Positions 42,029 through 51,635 of a stretch of 64,000 bases of DNA are shown in pieces. The DNA is taken from contig NZ_CANMZW010000001.1 of assembly GCF_947502445.1 (NCBI RefSeq), positions 1 to 64,000 of the forward strand. The letters are read 5' to 3'. The stretch comes from an uncultured Brevibacillus sp. GTDB taxonomy: Bacteria; Bacillota; Bacilli; Brevibacillales; Brevibacillaceae. Under the pieces are notes generated by a model. The model ran no database searches, was not told the DNA's origin, and was given only the letters and a program-made list of their open reading frames with translations. The position numbers and the translations under genes were made by a program. Each line of letters opens with the position of its first letter. The first letter of the stretch is position 1.

Positions 42029-43837
42029 ATGAACCTCGGTGGGTTTAAAAATCGTGAAATTTTGGTCGATCTTTCATCAGGTGCAGTCGGATATCAGGAA
42101 ATCAATGAAGAACTGGCAAAGAAATATATCGGGGGACGCGGACTTGGGGTGAAGTATGTGTATGACAATGGCCCTGAAGTGGAACCATTTTCCGCTGAAA
42201 ACATCCTTTGTATCATGACAGGACCGGTAACAGGCTCACGTTCGTCCATGAGTGGCCGTTTGTGCATGGTAACGAAGTCACCTTTGACTGGAACCGTTAC
42301 CGATTCGCACATGGGAGGTTGGTCGGCAGCGCGTCTCAAATGGTCCGGCGTTGATAATGTCATCTTCAAAGGGACAAGTGACAAGCCTGTCTATCTCTTT
42401 ATTGAAAACGGCCAAGGCGAGCTGCGAGATGCGAGTGATTTGTGGGGACAAGGAACGAGAGCGACTGTCCGTGCGATGCAAGACCGCTATGGCAAAGAAG
42501 ATCTCAGTGTGATCTGTATCGGACAAGCGGGTGAAAATCTTGTACGCTATGCTGGTTTTATGAATGAGCATGATCGCGCGGCTGGACGTGGCGGGACTGG
42601 TGCAGTAGCTGGCTACAAAAAACTGAAGGCGATTGTCATCAAGGCAGCGCAAAAAGGAAATATGCCACAGCCTGCACAGGCTGAGGAATACAAGAAAGCA
42701 AATCAAAAGGCGCTGAAAGCGATTATGGAGGGCGGATTGACTGCTCCGAAAAAAGGCGGTCTCTCTGTATATGGAACGAACGTTTTGACGAGTATCATCA
42801 ACGAGGTAGGGGCTCTCCCGACGATGAACTCGAAATTTACCCAGTGGGATGCTGCTGAGGGACACAGCGGCGAAACCGTAAACGCTACATTGCTTGTAGC
42901 TGATAATACCTGTCACGCCTGTCCAGTCGCTTGTAAGAAGGAAGTAGAAGTGAAGGAAGGCAAGTACAAGACACGCGTAGAAAGCTTTGAGTATGAATCA
43001 GGCTGGGCGCTGGGAGCAAACTGCGGTGTTGGGGACGCAGCACCTATCTCTTATTTAATCAATCTGTGCAACGAACATGGCATGGATACAATCGAGCTGG
43101 GGAATACGCTCTCCTGTATGATGGAGGCCTATGAGCGCGGGTTAACGGAGGAAAAAATCGATTGGGGCGATGCAGATCGCATGATCGAGCTGACAGAAAT
43201 GATGGTCTTCCGTAGAGGAATTGGTGATGTGCTTGCTGAGGGGACCGCACGCGCTGCGAAGCATTTTGGCGACGAAAACCTCGCGATGTGCGTAAAAGGT
43301 CAAGCGATTCCTGCCTATGATCCGCGTGGTATCCAAGGGATTGGTCTCGGCTATGCAACGAGCAATCGCGGAGCTTGTCATTTGCGTGGTTATACAGTGG
43401 CGAGTGAGATCGCAGGTATCCCGATGCCGACGGATCGCCTCGTGCCAGAAGGAAAAGGTGAGCTGTTAAAGGTGTTCCAGGACCTGCTCGCTTTCTCTGA
43501 TTCCATGAATATTTGCAAATTCTCCTCCTTCTCCGAGAATGCAGACAATTACGCAGAACAGTATTCCACGATGACTGGCGTGGAAGTGTCAGCCGATGAT
43601 GTGATGAAAATCGGTGAGCGCATTTACAATCTGGAGCGTCACTACAACAACATGGCTGGATTTAATAAGCGTGAGGACGATCACTTGCCAAAACGCTTTA
43701 CAGAAGAGCCGGCAACCGGAAACAGTGCAGGGCATGTGAGCAGAATGGATGTCATGCTGGATGAGTACTATCAAGTACGGGGCTGGGTTGACGGTGTCGT
43801 ACCAGAGGATAAGCTGAAAGAATTGAACATCGTGTAA
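42029..43837 (+). CDS. aor: Tungsten aldehyde ferredoxin oxidoreductase, 602 aa
   Basis: Oxidises aldehydes to carboxylic acids with a bis-tungstopterin centre and one 4Fe-4S cluster. The cluster ligands are visible: C-x2-C-x3-C in CHACPVAC (cysteines 295, 298 and 302) and a fourth in NICKFSSF (residue 496), matching the spacing in the Pyrococcus enzyme. The N-terminal AOR domain shows GGRGLGVKYVYDNGPEVEPF and GPVTGSRSSMSGR, and the pterin-contacting segment is RAAGRGGTGAVAGYKKLKAI. AGGGAGGAG precedes ATG 42029; a start eight codons earlier is unlikely. Tungstate uptake and pterin cofactor genes flank it. Its physiological aldehyde is unknown. Confidence 0.94.
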   Translation: MNLGGFKNREILVDLSSGAVGYQEINEELAKKYIGGRGLGVKYVYDNGPEVEPFSAENILCIMTGPVTGSRSSMSGRLCMVTKSPLTGTVTDSHMGGWSAARLKWSGVDNVIFKGTSDKPVYLFIENGQGELRDASDLWGQGTRATVRAMQDRYGKEDLSVICIGQAGENLVRYAGFMNEHDRAAGRGGTGAVAGYKKLKAIVIKAAQKGNMPQPAQAEEYKKANQKALKAIMEGGLTAPKKGGLSVYGTNVLTSIINEVGALPTMNSKFTQWDAAEGHSGETVNATLLVADNTCHACPVACKKEVEVKEGKYKTRVESFEYESGWALGANCGVGDAAPISYLINLCNEHGMDTIELGNTLSCMMEAYERGLTEEKIDWGDADRMIELTEMMVFRRGIGDVLAEGTARAAKHFGDENLAMCVKGQAIPAYDPRGIQGIGLGYATSNRGACHLRGYTVASEIAGIPMPTDRLVPEGKGELLKVFQDLLAFSDSMNICKFSSFSENADNYAEQYSTMTGVEVSADDVMKIGERIYNLERHYNNMAGFNKREDDHLPKRFTEEPATGNSAGHVSRMDVMLDEYYQVRGWVDGVVPEDKLKELNIV

Positions 43838-43845
43838 AACAGGCA

Positions 43846-43880
43846 AAAAGAAGGTGGAAACCTGTTTCCACCTTCTTTTC
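43846..43880. terminator. Bidirectional terminator after aor
   Basis: A perfect 15-bp stem (AAAAGAAGGTGGAAA and its complement) with a four-base loop, followed by T on both strands. It separates the converging aor and the 90-aa gene. Confidence 0.88.
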
Positions 43881-43895
43881 TTCCACTCATATCGA

Positions 43896-44168
43896 TCATC
43901 CGCCGACTCTCAAAAGCTTGGTGCGAAAACGCTTCATGAAATGAGCAAAACGTTCTTCATCATGAGATGTGAAGTGGATAAACACGGCGTTTACGTGAAA
44001 CCGGGAAGTAATCGTTACAGTTTCCTCCCGCAGTAAATCTGCTTGCCAGCAGTCGCCGAGCACACTGATTGGCCAGGCTTCGGGTTGGACGCTTCCGCCG
44101 CACTCCACTAGGTACGTGACTAAATGAGTGACTGGAATGCCTCTAATCTCCAAGGTTTGATCAATCAT
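43896..44168 (-). CDS. Hypothetical protein in the tungsten-cofactor island, 90 aa
   Basis: No family recognised. ATG at 44168 is one base after the MoaD stop, and its ribosome binding site GCAGGAGG lies inside the MoaD coding end, so the two are translationally coupled. The sequence (MIDQTLEIRGIPVTHLVTYL, PISVLGDCWQADLLREETVT, FHVNAVFIHF) is soluble, with alternating strands and helices and several H and C residues. Tight coupling to MoaD and convergence with aor suggest a job in tungsten-pterin assembly or insertion. That is inference only. Confidence 0.72.
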   Translation of the reverse strand: MIDQTLEIRGIPVTHLVTYLVECGGSVQPEAWPISVLGDCWQADLLREETVTITSRFHVNAVFIHFTSHDEERFAHFMKRFRTKLLRVGG

Positions 44169-44169
44169 T

Positions 44170-44445
44170 CTATCCTCCTGCCACCGGCGGGAACAGCGCA
44201 AACTGATCACTTTCTAGTACGCGGGTCTGCAGTCCATCCGCATGAATGATGTTGCGTCCGTTGATAAATACATGCACAAACGGTTTGAATGTTCGCTCCG
44301 GTGTAAAGACCTCCTCTTCTAAAGCAGGATACATTTGGATCAGTGTCTCCATAATGTCGATGACCCGATTGCCGTTGTCCATCGGTACTTCTACTGTTTT
44401 GGCTTGGCAAATTTCACGGAAGTTGGCGAATACCTTTACGATCAT
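44170..44445 (-). CDS. moaD: MoaD-family sulfur carrier protein, 91 aa
   Basis: Small ubiquitin-fold subunit of molybdopterin synthase whose C-terminal Gly-Gly becomes a thiocarboxylate that donates sulfur to the pterin. The sequence ends FPPVAGG as required, and the N-terminal MIVKVFANFREI and central VHVFINGRNI strands fit the fold. The length (91) and the insert around residues 45-55 resemble the MoaD versions linked to aldehyde ferredoxin oxidoreductases. The large subunit MoaE is not in the window. Divergent from moeA. Confidence 0.87.
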   Translation of the reverse strand: MIVKVFANFREICQAKTVEVPMDNGNRVIDIMETLIQMYPALEEEVFTPERTFKPFVHVFINGRNIIHADGLQTRVLESDQFALFPPVAGG

Positions 44446-44513
44446 TTTTGAATATTCCCCTTTTTCTTTTTATTATAAATGATTTTGACAAGTAAGAAAC
44501 GATGGAGGCAATC

Positions 44514-45746
44514 ATGAAATTTTTCAATGTGAAAACGGTAGCGGAAACGTTGGATGTGATTGCAAATCACTTTCATCCGATTGCACAGCCTGTGGAGGTA
44601 CCTTTGACAGAAGCGTTGGGCATGGTTCTGTCCGAAGATATCGTAGCTGGTGAGCAGGTTCCGCATTTCGACCGATCTACTGTGGATGGATTCGCCGTCA
44701 GGGCTAGAGACACGTACGGAGCGTCCGATTCATTGCCAGCCTTTCTAACCGTCACGGGCAAAATTGAGATGGGAAAGAAAGCTAACCAGACCTTGAAAGA
44801 AGGACAGGCGCAGGCCATCCCAACTGGTGGCATGCTCCCGGAAGGCGCAGATAGTATCGTGATGATCGAGCATGTAGAGGAAGTAGATGATTTGCTCAAC
44901 GTATATCGGCAGGTTGCGCCAGGAGAAAACATCATACGCGCAGGTGACGATGTGAATAAGGGCGATCTGGTCATGGCAGCGGGACATAGGCTGCGGCCAC
45001 AGGATCTCGGGGTCCTTTCTGCGATTGGCATAACGACTGTGCGCGTGTACTCACGTCCTGTTGTTGCGATTTTATCGACTGGTGACGAGATTGTCTCTCC
45101 TGATAAAAAAGAGCTCGCTCCCGGTGAGGTGCGGGACATCAACAGCATTACAATCGGTGCAGCAGCTAGTCAATGTGGTGCCGAGGTGATTTACGGAGGG
45201 ATTGTGGCCGATGATTACGAAGCATTTGCCGCAAAAGCAAATGAGCTATTCAAACAAGCTGATCTTTTGCTTCTTTCTGGAGGCAGCTCTGTCGGGACGC
45301 GTGATTATACAGAGCAAGTCATGCAATCGTTGGGGAATCCGGGAGTTTTGGTCCATGGTGTGGCAATCAAGCCTGGAAAGCCAACGATTGTTGCGAAGGC
45401 TGGGGAAAAGCCGGTCATGGGATTGCCAGGTCATCCTGCATCGGCATTAATCATTTTTCACCTATTTGTCGTACCGTTGCTGCAAAAATTGCAGGGGCAA
45501 GCTCCTGCGCAGATTGATCAGCGAATCCGTGCACGTATTTCCCGCAACATTCCTTCTGCGGTGGGGCGATCGGATTATATTCGTGTAAAGCTGGAAGAGC
45601 GTGCAGACGGATTGTGGGCTGTACCTGTTTTTGGCAAGTCTGGCTTGATCTCTACCTTGGTTCGAAGCGACGGCATGGTAGAGATAGAGGCGAACAAAGA
45701 AGGGATTATCGAGGGCGATATGGTGCAGGTTCATTTGTTTCAATAA
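44514..45746 (+). CDS. moeA: Molybdopterin molybdotransferase MoeA, 410 aa
   Basis: Inserts molybdate or tungstate into adenylylated molybdopterin. Family blocks: FDRSTVDGFAVRARDTYGAS, IPTGGMLPEGADSIVMIEHV, VAILSTGDEIVSPD, the MPT-binding LLLSGGSSVGTRDYTEQV and GLPGHPASALIIFHLF, and a C-terminal domain IV. ATG 44514 is chosen because GGAGG lies 5 bases upstream; an ATG four codons earlier lacks a site. It is the first gene of a plus-strand group with the MoeA fusion and moaA. Two MoeA types in one organism could separate molybdenum from tungsten insertion. Confidence 0.92.
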   Translation: MKFFNVKTVAETLDVIANHFHPIAQPVEVPLTEALGMVLSEDIVAGEQVPHFDRSTVDGFAVRARDTYGASDSLPAFLTVTGKIEMGKKANQTLKEGQAQAIPTGGMLPEGADSIVMIEHVEEVDDLLNVYRQVAPGENIIRAGDDVNKGDLVMAAGHRLRPQDLGVLSAIGITTVRVYSRPVVAILSTGDEIVSPDKKELAPGEVRDINSITIGAAASQCGAEVIYGGIVADDYEAFAAKANELFKQADLLLLSGGSSVGTRDYTEQVMQSLGNPGVLVHGVAIKPGKPTIVAKAGEKPVMGLPGHPASALIIFHLFVVPLLQKLQGQAPAQIDQRIRARISRNIPSAVGRSDYIRVKLEERADGLWAVPVFGKSGLISTLVRSDGMVEIEANKEGIIEGDMVQVHLFQ

Positions 45747-45807
45747 TGAATCAATCTTTCAGATAGCGAGTCACGTATGCAAACGATGAAATTTCAGGAG
45801 GAGTAAG

Positions 45808-47727
45808 ATGCGTAAAATCTACTTAGAAGATACGCCACTGAAGGAAGCGCAGGAGAGAATCGCAAGCCGCATCCACTTCGCGCCTATTGTAGAAGTCATC
45901 CCGACAAGAGAAGCGCTGGGGCGAGTGACAGCTGCTTCTATCTATGCGAAAGTATCCATGCCCAATTTTCATGCATCAGCCATGGATGGGGTCGCAGTTC
46001 GTGCAGAGAAAACGTACAGTGCAAGCGAGCAGCATCCCGTACGACTCCAATATGATGTGGACTATGTAGAGGTAGACACAGGTGATCCGATTCCAGATGG
46101 CTATGATGCGGTCATCATGATTGAGCATATTCATCAAGTAGATACGGAGACGATTGAAATTCTTGAAGCCGTGGCTCCTTGGCAGCATATTCGCCCGATC
46201 GGCGAGGATGTAGTTGTAGGCGAGATGATCGTCCCCGATCGGCACAAGCTGAGACCTGTTGATTTGGGAGCGCTTCTAGCGGGTGGGAACGTCACAGTCC
46301 CCGTACTGAGAAAGCCTCGGGTAGCGATAATTCCTACAGGGACAGAGCTGATAGAGCCCACTGCAAAGGTCGCTTCTGGTGAAATTATCGAGTTCAACGG
46401 AACTGTCTTTGCGGCGTATTTGCAAGAGTGGGGCGCCGAGCCTGTATACTATGGTATTGTAAAAGATGACTATGGGCTGATCCGAAATGCAGTAAAAACC
46501 GCCCTAGAAGACGCAGATATGGTACTCTTAAATGCAGGATCATCTGCAGGGCGAGAAGATTTTACGGTTCATGTAGTAGAGGAACTGGGCGAGGTGCTGA
46601 CACATGGCGTAGCCACTCGTCCTGGAAAGCCGGTTGTGGTAGGCATCGTGAATGAAAAGCCAGTCATCGGCTTGCCTGGCTATCCAGTTTCTGCCTATCT
46701 GAATCTGGAGTGGTTTGCCCGCTCTTTGGTGTATCATTATTATGGGCTGTTGGAGCCTGTGAGGCAGCGTGTCAAAGCGATCATGGGACGGCGGATTGTC
46801 TCGGTTATGGGTGCGGAGGATTTTATTCGTGTGACCATTGGCTCGATCGATGGGAGCTACATCGCGAATCCGTTGACTCGCTCAGCCGGAGTGACGATGT
46901 CGATGGTGCGGGCGGATGGGCTGTTGCGTATCCCCCCAGGAGATTTGGGATATGAGCAGGGGGAGGAAGTAGAGATCGAGCTGTACCGTCCGCTTGAGCA
47001 GATTCAAAATACCGTAGTAGCAACTGGTAGCCATGATCTGGCGATGGACGTGCTTCATTCCTTGGTTCGCAAGACGAATCCAGAACGTTTTCTCGTTTCG
47101 TCGCATGTAGGGAGCATGAGTGGCATATTGGCGATCCAAAAAGGAGAGGCACATGTTGCAGGTGTCCATTTGTTTGATGAACATACGGGGGAATACAATC
47201 AGCCTTTTATTGAAAAATACCTTCGTGATAAAGATGTCGTGCTAATCCAGATGGTCTACCGACAGCAAGGGTGGTTTGTGAAGAAGGGAAATCCGCTGGG
47301 GATCACATCTGTTCAAGATTTGGTGAAACCAGGCGTAACGTATATGAATCGACAGCGAGGAGCAGGCACGCGTCTGTTATTTGATTACTTGTTAAAAACA
47401 AGCGATATGGATCGTGAGCTTATTTATGGCTATTCGCGTGAAGCGGTATCTCATTTGAGTGTGGCTGCCGCAGTAGCAGGCGGGACAGCGGATGCAGGAC
47501 TAGGCATTTATTCTGCTGCACATGCGATGGAGCTCGATTTTATTCCTGTCTCCGAGGAGCGTTACGACTTGGTGATGAGCGCCTCTTTTTACCGAAGCAG
47601 TCAAGGACAGGAGCTTCTTTCTTGTATTCGCTCCAACGCGTTCAGGGAACAAGTCGAGGCATTGGGTGGCTATAGCTGTCGAGATTCAGGAAAGGTTCTC
47701 TATTCATCATTTTCCTTGGGAGAGTAG
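45808..47727 (+). CDS. MoeA fused to a periplasmic-binding-protein-like domain, 639 aa
   Basis: Residues 1-405 are a second MoeA ([80 protein letters not shown]). Residues about 408-635 are a binding-protein-like domain with [56 protein letters not shown] and [10 protein letters not shown]. The same signature blocks occur in the regulator at 40863. Such MoeA-PBP fusions are known in anaerobes and Bacillales; the domain may present or sense the oxyanion. GGAGGAG precedes the ATG. The stop lies inside the moaA leader region. Confidence 0.9.
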   Translation: MRKIYLEDTPLKEAQERIASRIHFAPIVEVIPTREALGRVTAASIYAKVSMPNFHASAMDGVAVRAEKTYSASEQHPVRLQYDVDYVEVDTGDPIPDGYDAVIMIEHIHQVDTETIEILEAVAPWQHIRPIGEDVVVGEMIVPDRHKLRPVDLGALLAGGNVTVPVLRKPRVAIIPTGTELIEPTAKVASGEIIEFNGTVFAAYLQEWGAEPVYYGIVKDDYGLIRNAVKTALEDADMVLLNAGSSAGREDFTVHVVEELGEVLTHGVATRPGKPVVVGIVNEKPVIGLPGYPVSAYLNLEWFARSLVYHYYGLLEPVRQRVKAIMGRRIVSVMGAEDFIRVTIGSIDGSYIANPLTRSAGVTMSMVRADGLLRIPPGDLGYEQGEEVEIELYRPLEQIQNTVVATGSHDLAMDVLHSLVRKTNPERFLVSSHVGSMSGILAIQKGEAHVAGVHLFDEHTGEYNQPFIEKYLRDKDVVLIQMVYRQQGWFVKKGNPLGITSVQDLVKPGVTYMNRQRGAGTRLLFDYLLKTSDMDRELIYGYSREAVSHLSVAAAVAGGTADAGLGIYSAAHAMELDFIPVSEERYDLVMSASFYRSSQGQELLSCIRSNAFREQVEALGGYSCRDSGKVLYSSFSLGE

Positions 47728-47767
47728 TGAGGGTATCAAGGTTGCAGATAGAAAGGGGGACACTGCG

Positions 47768-48787
47768 ATGCAAAAACAAGTGCTTGATCTACGCAAACGG
47801 CCGCTTCGGGATTTGCGCATTTCCGTAACGGACAAATGTAATTTTCGCTGTCGTTATTGCATGCCTGCCGAAATTTTTGGTCCGGATTTTGAGTTTTTAC
47901 CGCAACATAAGCTGTTGTCCTTTGAAGAGATTACCCGACTGACAAACATTTTTACCTCCCTTGGTGTTGGCAAAATTCGCATTACTGGCGGTGAGCCATT
48001 GATGCGGAAAAATTTGCCGGATTTGATTCGTATGATTCGGCAGGTGGAAGGCGTTCAAGACATTGCGATGACTACGAATGGCTCTTTGCTAGCGCGCCAT
48101 GCCCAGGCTCTGAAGGATGCGGGACTGGATCGAGTTACGGTCAGTCTGGACAGCTTGGACAATGAACGCTTTGGACAATTGAACGGCAGAGGCTACCAGG
48201 TTGAAACGGTATTGAATGGAATTCGAGCGGCAGCTGAGGCTGGACTAACGATCAAAATCAACATGGTTGTTCAGCGCGGCGTAAACGATCACGACATTTT
48301 GCCGATGGCTCGCTATTTCCGTGAACAGGGACATACCCTTCGCTTCATCGAATTCATGGATGTGGGCAACAGCAACGGCTGGAAGCTCGATCAGGTCGTT
48401 CCTTCCAGTGAGATTGTGCGCATGATTCATGAGGAAATGCCTCTTGAGGCGATCGACCCTAACTATTTTGGCGAGGTGGCGTCGCGTTACCGCTATGTCA
48501 GCTCTGACCAGGAGATCGGTCTGATTTCATCCGTGACCCAAGCATTCTGCTCCACCTGTACGAGGGCACGCTTATCAGCAGAGGGGAAAATGTACAACTG
48601 TTTGTTTGCCTCTACGAGTGAGGATTTGCGGGAGCCTTTACGTGCGGGCCATAGTGATGAAGAAATTAAAGAGCAAATTCGCTCGATCTGGGAGCGGCGC
48701 GATGATCGCTATTCAGAAGAGCGCCTGAAAGAAACACCGGGTCTTGCCAAACGTTCAAAAGTGGAAATGTCCCACATCGGGGGATAA
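47768..48787 (+). CDS. moaA: GTP 3',8-cyclase MoaA, 339 aa
   Basis: Radical SAM enzyme for the first step of molybdenum/tungsten cofactor synthesis. The N-terminal cluster motif CNFRCRYC lies at residues 24-31; the C-terminal cluster is formed by [34 protein letters not shown] and [20 protein letters not shown] complete the fold. The C-terminus here is HIGG and ends in the GG that MoaA needs to present its tail near the active site. AAAGGGGG precedes the ATG at 47768; an earlier open stretch overlaps the MoeA fusion. MoaC is not in the window. Confidence 0.94.
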   Translation: MQKQVLDLRKRPLRDLRISVTDKCNFRCRYCMPAEIFGPDFEFLPQHKLLSFEEITRLTNIFTSLGVGKIRITGGEPLMRKNLPDLIRMIRQVEGVQDIAMTTNGSLLARHAQALKDAGLDRVTVSLDSLDNERFGQLNGRGYQVETVLNGIRAAAEAGLTIKINMVVQRGVNDHDILPMARYFREQGHTLRFIEFMDVGNSNGWKLDQVVPSSEIVRMIHEEMPLEAIDPNYFGEVASRYRYVSSDQEIGLISSVTQAFCSTCTRARLSAEGKMYNCLFASTSEDLREPLRAGHSDEEIKEQIRSIWERRDDRYSEERLKETPGLAKRSKVEMSHIGG

Positions 48788-48800
48788 ATCGTGTTAAGCC

Positions 48801-48829
48801 TTGACAAAGGCATCTTGACCCTGTATTAT
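48801..48829 (+). promoter_or_regulatory. Sigma-A promoter of infC-rpmI-rplT
   Basis: Perfect TTGACA (48801-48806), 17-base spacer and TATTAT (48824-48829), close after moaA. Confidence 0.88.
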
Positions 48830-48835
48830 AAAGGG

Positions 48836-49004
48836 CGTGTATAAACACTTCATACTTCGAGAACAAGCAGAGGCGCACAGCTTCTCACCTGGGTCGACGT
48901 CCTAATCGATTGTTGACAGGTAACTCTTACGCAAAGATCTTTGGATCTAATGAATTTGCTTAGGTGAGATATGTGCGAGCGCGATATGCGTTCGCACATT
49001 TTTG
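48836..49004 (+). promoter_or_regulatory. L20-type ribosomal-protein leader with terminator
   Basis: A leader of about 170 bases ends in a strong terminator hairpin, 48971-49004 (ATGTGCGAGCGC paired with GCGTTCGCACAT, then T run). Only a few bases remain to infC. In Bacillus this leader lets ribosomal protein L20 shut down its own operon; here the assignment rests on position and terminator. Confidence 0.7.
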
Positions 49005-49035
49005 TTCCTTCTCGAAATTGACGGGGGTGGCAAGT

Positions 49036-49557
49036 ATTAGCAAGGATCAAATGTTAATTAACGAAGCGATCCGTGCCCGTGAAGTCCGATTAATCGGCGC
49101 TGACGGGAGCCAATTGGGAGTTGTGCCCTTTAGAGAAGCACTACGCATCGCCCAAGAAGCCGAATTGGATCTGGTGAACGTTGCTCCTACAGCCAAGCCG
49201 CCTGTATGCCGTATCATGGACTACGGAAAGTTCAAGTACGAGCAGGCGAAGAAGGAAAAGGAAGCACGTAAAAACCAAAAGATCATCGAGCTGAAAGAAG
49301 TGCGTTTTTCTTCCAACATCGAGGAACACGATTTTCAAACAAAGCTTCGCAACGTCCGTAAGTTCTTGGAGGATCATCACAAGGTGAAGTGTTCGATCCG
49401 TTTCCGTGGACGTGAAATCACCCACTCCGAAATCGGACTTGCCGTTATGGAACGTGTAGCTGCCCAGTGTGAAGATCTCGCTGCGCCTGAGCGCAAACCG
49501 AAGATCGAGGGCCGCAGCATGATCATGATTTTGGCTCCGAAAGCGGAAAGTAAGTAA
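49036..49557 (+). CDS. infC: Translation initiation factor IF-3, 173 aa
   Basis: Binds the 30S subunit and checks the start codon. The protein begins [20 protein letters not shown] when read from an ATT codon at 49036 that lies behind GGGGGTGG. An ATT start is the known hallmark of infC, because IF-3 itself discriminates against such starts and so limits its own synthesis. The N-domain (to residue about 75), a lysine-rich linker ([11 protein letters not shown]) and the C-domain ([18 protein letters not shown]) are all present. Confidence 0.95.
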
Positions 49558-49583
49558 GTAGTTTAGACAGGAGGATTTTTCAG

Positions 49584-49781
49584 ATGCCTAAAATGAAAAC
49601 CAACAAGGCTGCTGCGAAACGTTTCAAGAAAACTGGAAGCGGCCAATTGAAGCGCGACCGCGCATTTGGTAGCCACTTGTTTGCCAACAAATCGACAAAA
49701 GCGAAGCGTCACCTGCGCAAAGCTGCACTCGTATCCAAAGGCGATCAAAAACGCATTGAGCAAATGCTCACATACCTGTAA
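49584..49781 (+). CDS. rpmI: Ribosomal protein L35, 65 aa
   Basis: Small basic 50S protein. [20 protein letters not shown] and [20 protein letters not shown] match bacterial L35 over its full length. AGGAGG precedes the ATG. Second gene of the infC operon. Confidence 0.96.
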
Positions 49782-49868
49782 GTTTTTTTATTACAACCAT
49801 CACGCAGCATGAGCTCCCTAAGCGCCTAGCAGTAGGCCGCCATGCTGGAAAGACCAGGAGGAGTTAGT

Positions 49869-50228
49869 ATGCCAAGAGTAAAAGGTGGCATTGTTACACG
49901 CCGTCGTCATAAGAAAATCCTGAAGCTGGCGAAAGGTTACTTCGGTTCCAAACATCGCCTGTTTAAATCTGCAAACGCTCAGGTAATGAAATCCCTGATG
50001 TATGCATACCGTGACCGTCGTCAAAAGAAACGTGATTTCCGCAAACTGTGGATCACTCGTATCAACGCACAAGCTCGTATGAACGGTCTGTCCTACAGCC
50101 GTTTGATGCATGGCCTGAAAGTTGCTGGCATCGAAGTTAACCGCAAAATGCTGGCTGACCTCGCTGTTAACGACAAAGCTGCGTTCAACGAATTGGCAAC
50201 TGTTGCTAAAGGCAAACTGAACGCGTAA
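49869..50228 (+). CDS. rplT: Ribosomal protein L20, 119 aa
   Basis: 50S assembly protein and autoregulator of its operon. [40 protein letters not shown] and [20 protein letters not shown] are diagnostic. CAGGAGGAG precedes the ATG at 49869; an earlier in-frame start at 49842 would add a non-conserved tail. Confidence 0.96.
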   Translation: MPRVKGGIVTRRRHKKILKLAKGYFGSKHRLFKSANAQVMKSLMYAYRDRRQKKRDFRKLWITRINAQARMNGLSYSRLMHGLKVAGIEVNRKMLADLAVNDKAAFNELATVAKGKLNA

Positions 50229-50243
50229 GTAGCGTATCAAGTA

Positions 50244-50283
50244 AAAGTCGATCTTTCCTTTTGGAAAGAATCGGCTTTTTTTG
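50244..50283 (+). terminator. Terminator after rplT
   Basis: AAGTCGATCTTTCC pairs with GGAAAGAATCGGCTT around TTTT, followed by seven T. Confidence 0.85.
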
Positions 50284-50514
50284 TTGCCAAAATAAGCTTT
50301 TACCGTAAAACACCTGTCCACACGTGAAAAGGAAAGCTGTCATACAGTGCGATGGAAGCCATTTATTACTTGCGCAATCAACGGGGGGGAGGGGGATTTT
50401 TGAATCAGACTTAAGTCGGAAAGAAAAACAATCCCCCGTCCGTATCGAGCGGATTGCCGAATGAAATACAATGAGAAGCGTAGAAGGAAAACATTGGATA
50501 GGGGAGAATAATAT

Positions 50515-50751
50515 ATGAAAAAACAAAAATGGATGCTAATGGGTGCTACTGCAATCGTTTGTTCGGCGCTTCTTGTTCCGGGAGCTTTTGCAAAAACGAA
50601 AGATGATGTAGACGCACCACCTCTTTTCTTTGGCAGCGGACAGACTACACATGCAAAGCTTGTGGACACGACTCCAAATACGACTGTGACGACTCCTGCT
50701 GGAGCAGCCTTCTTATTTCCGGCAACAGCTGAAGACAAAAACGATAAATAA
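50515..50751 (+). CDS. Small secreted protein, 78 aa
   Basis: A classical signal peptide (MKKQKWMLMGATAIVCSALL then VPGAFA) with a type I cleavage site AFA before KTKDD. The mature part is about 52 residues, rich in T, D and P, with no cysteine and no recognised fold. AGGGGAG lies 9 bases before the ATG. The role is unknown. A hairpin terminator follows, so it is a single-gene unit. Confidence 0.7.
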   Translation: MKKQKWMLMGATAIVCSALLVPGAFAKTKDDVDAPPLFFGSGQTTHAKLVDTTPNTTVTTPAGAAFLFPATAEDKNDK

Positions 50752-50768
50752 GGCATGTACCTTCGTAA

Positions 50769-50800
50769 AGGCTGTCAGATACTTGTCTGATGGCTTTTTC
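50769..50800 (+). terminator. Terminator after the small secreted protein
   Basis: GGCTGTCAGA pairs with TCTGATGGCT around a 6-base loop, followed by five T. Confidence 0.7.
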
Positions 50801-50910
50801 ATTTTGAAAAGCACACTCTGCCGTCAAGATTTGTCAACGGGACGAAGCGCCACTTCGAGCGAACCCACATATGATGATGGATGAATCCTCGCAAGAAAGG
50901 AGTTTCGCTG

Positions 50911-51612
50911 ATGAGTAATCGCCACATGATGGCGGATGAGGAATTGCAGGTGTGGGCGTACCGTCTGGAAGCGAAATCGCCGCAGGAAGTGTTGGTAAAA
51001 GCGGTGGAGAACTATGCCGGTGGACTTGTTCTCGCTTCTAGCTTTGGCGCAGAGGATGTTGTGCTCATTGACATGCTTCACAATTTAGCGCCGACCATGC
51101 CTGTTTTTTACCTTGATACCAACAAGCATTTTACGGAAACGTATGCCACACGTGACAAGCTGCAGGAGAGATACAGTACGACGTTTATTCAGGTTTTGCC
51201 AAAGCTGACGCTGGCTGAGCAGGCGAGTGCGCATGGGGACAATTTGTGGGAGAAGGATCCCAATCTTTGCTGCCAAATCCGCAAAGTAGAACCGTTGCAG
51301 CGGGTACTTTCGGGCTACCAGGCATGGATCACGGGGATTCGGCGCGAGCAGTCTCCCACACGTGCGAATGCCAAAAAAGTAGAATGGGATGAAAAATTTA
51401 ATCTGGTGAAGTTTAATCCGCTTGCGGATTGGACGGATGACCAGGTGTGGGAATATATACATGCGAACGATGTGCCGTACAATCCTTTGCATGACAACAA
51501 CTATCCCAGTATTGGCTGCAATGTCTGCACCCGGGCAGTTCAGCCTGGTCAGGACCCGCGTGCAGGACGATGGGCCGGCTTTGCAAAGACAGAATGTGGT
51601 CTGCACAAATGA
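50911..51612 (+). CDS. cysH: Adenylyl-sulfate (APS/PAPS) reductase, 233 aa
   Basis: Reduces activated sulfate to sulfite in assimilation. The protein shows [29 protein letters not shown], the paired cysteines in [12 protein letters not shown], a second pair in [20 protein letters not shown] and the redox cysteine in ECGLH. The CC...CxxC set binds a 4Fe-4S cluster, which marks the APS-using type. This fits the presence of sat directly downstream and the absence of an APS kinase here. AAAGGAG precedes ATG 50911; an ATG ten codons upstream is less likely. Confidence 0.93.
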   Translation: MSNRHMMADEELQVWAYRLEAKSPQEVLVKAVENYAGGLVLASSFGAEDVVLIDMLHNLAPTMPVFYLDTNKHFTETYATRDKLQERYSTTFIQVLPKLTLAEQASAHGDNLWEKDPNLCCQIRKVEPLQRVLSGYQAWITGIRREQSPTRANAKKVEWDEKFNLVKFNPLADWTDDQVWEYIHANDVPYNPLHDNNYPSIGCNVCTRAVQPGQDPRAGRWAGFAKTECGLHK

Positions 51613-51635
51613 GAGAGACAGGAGGGGGATACCAG

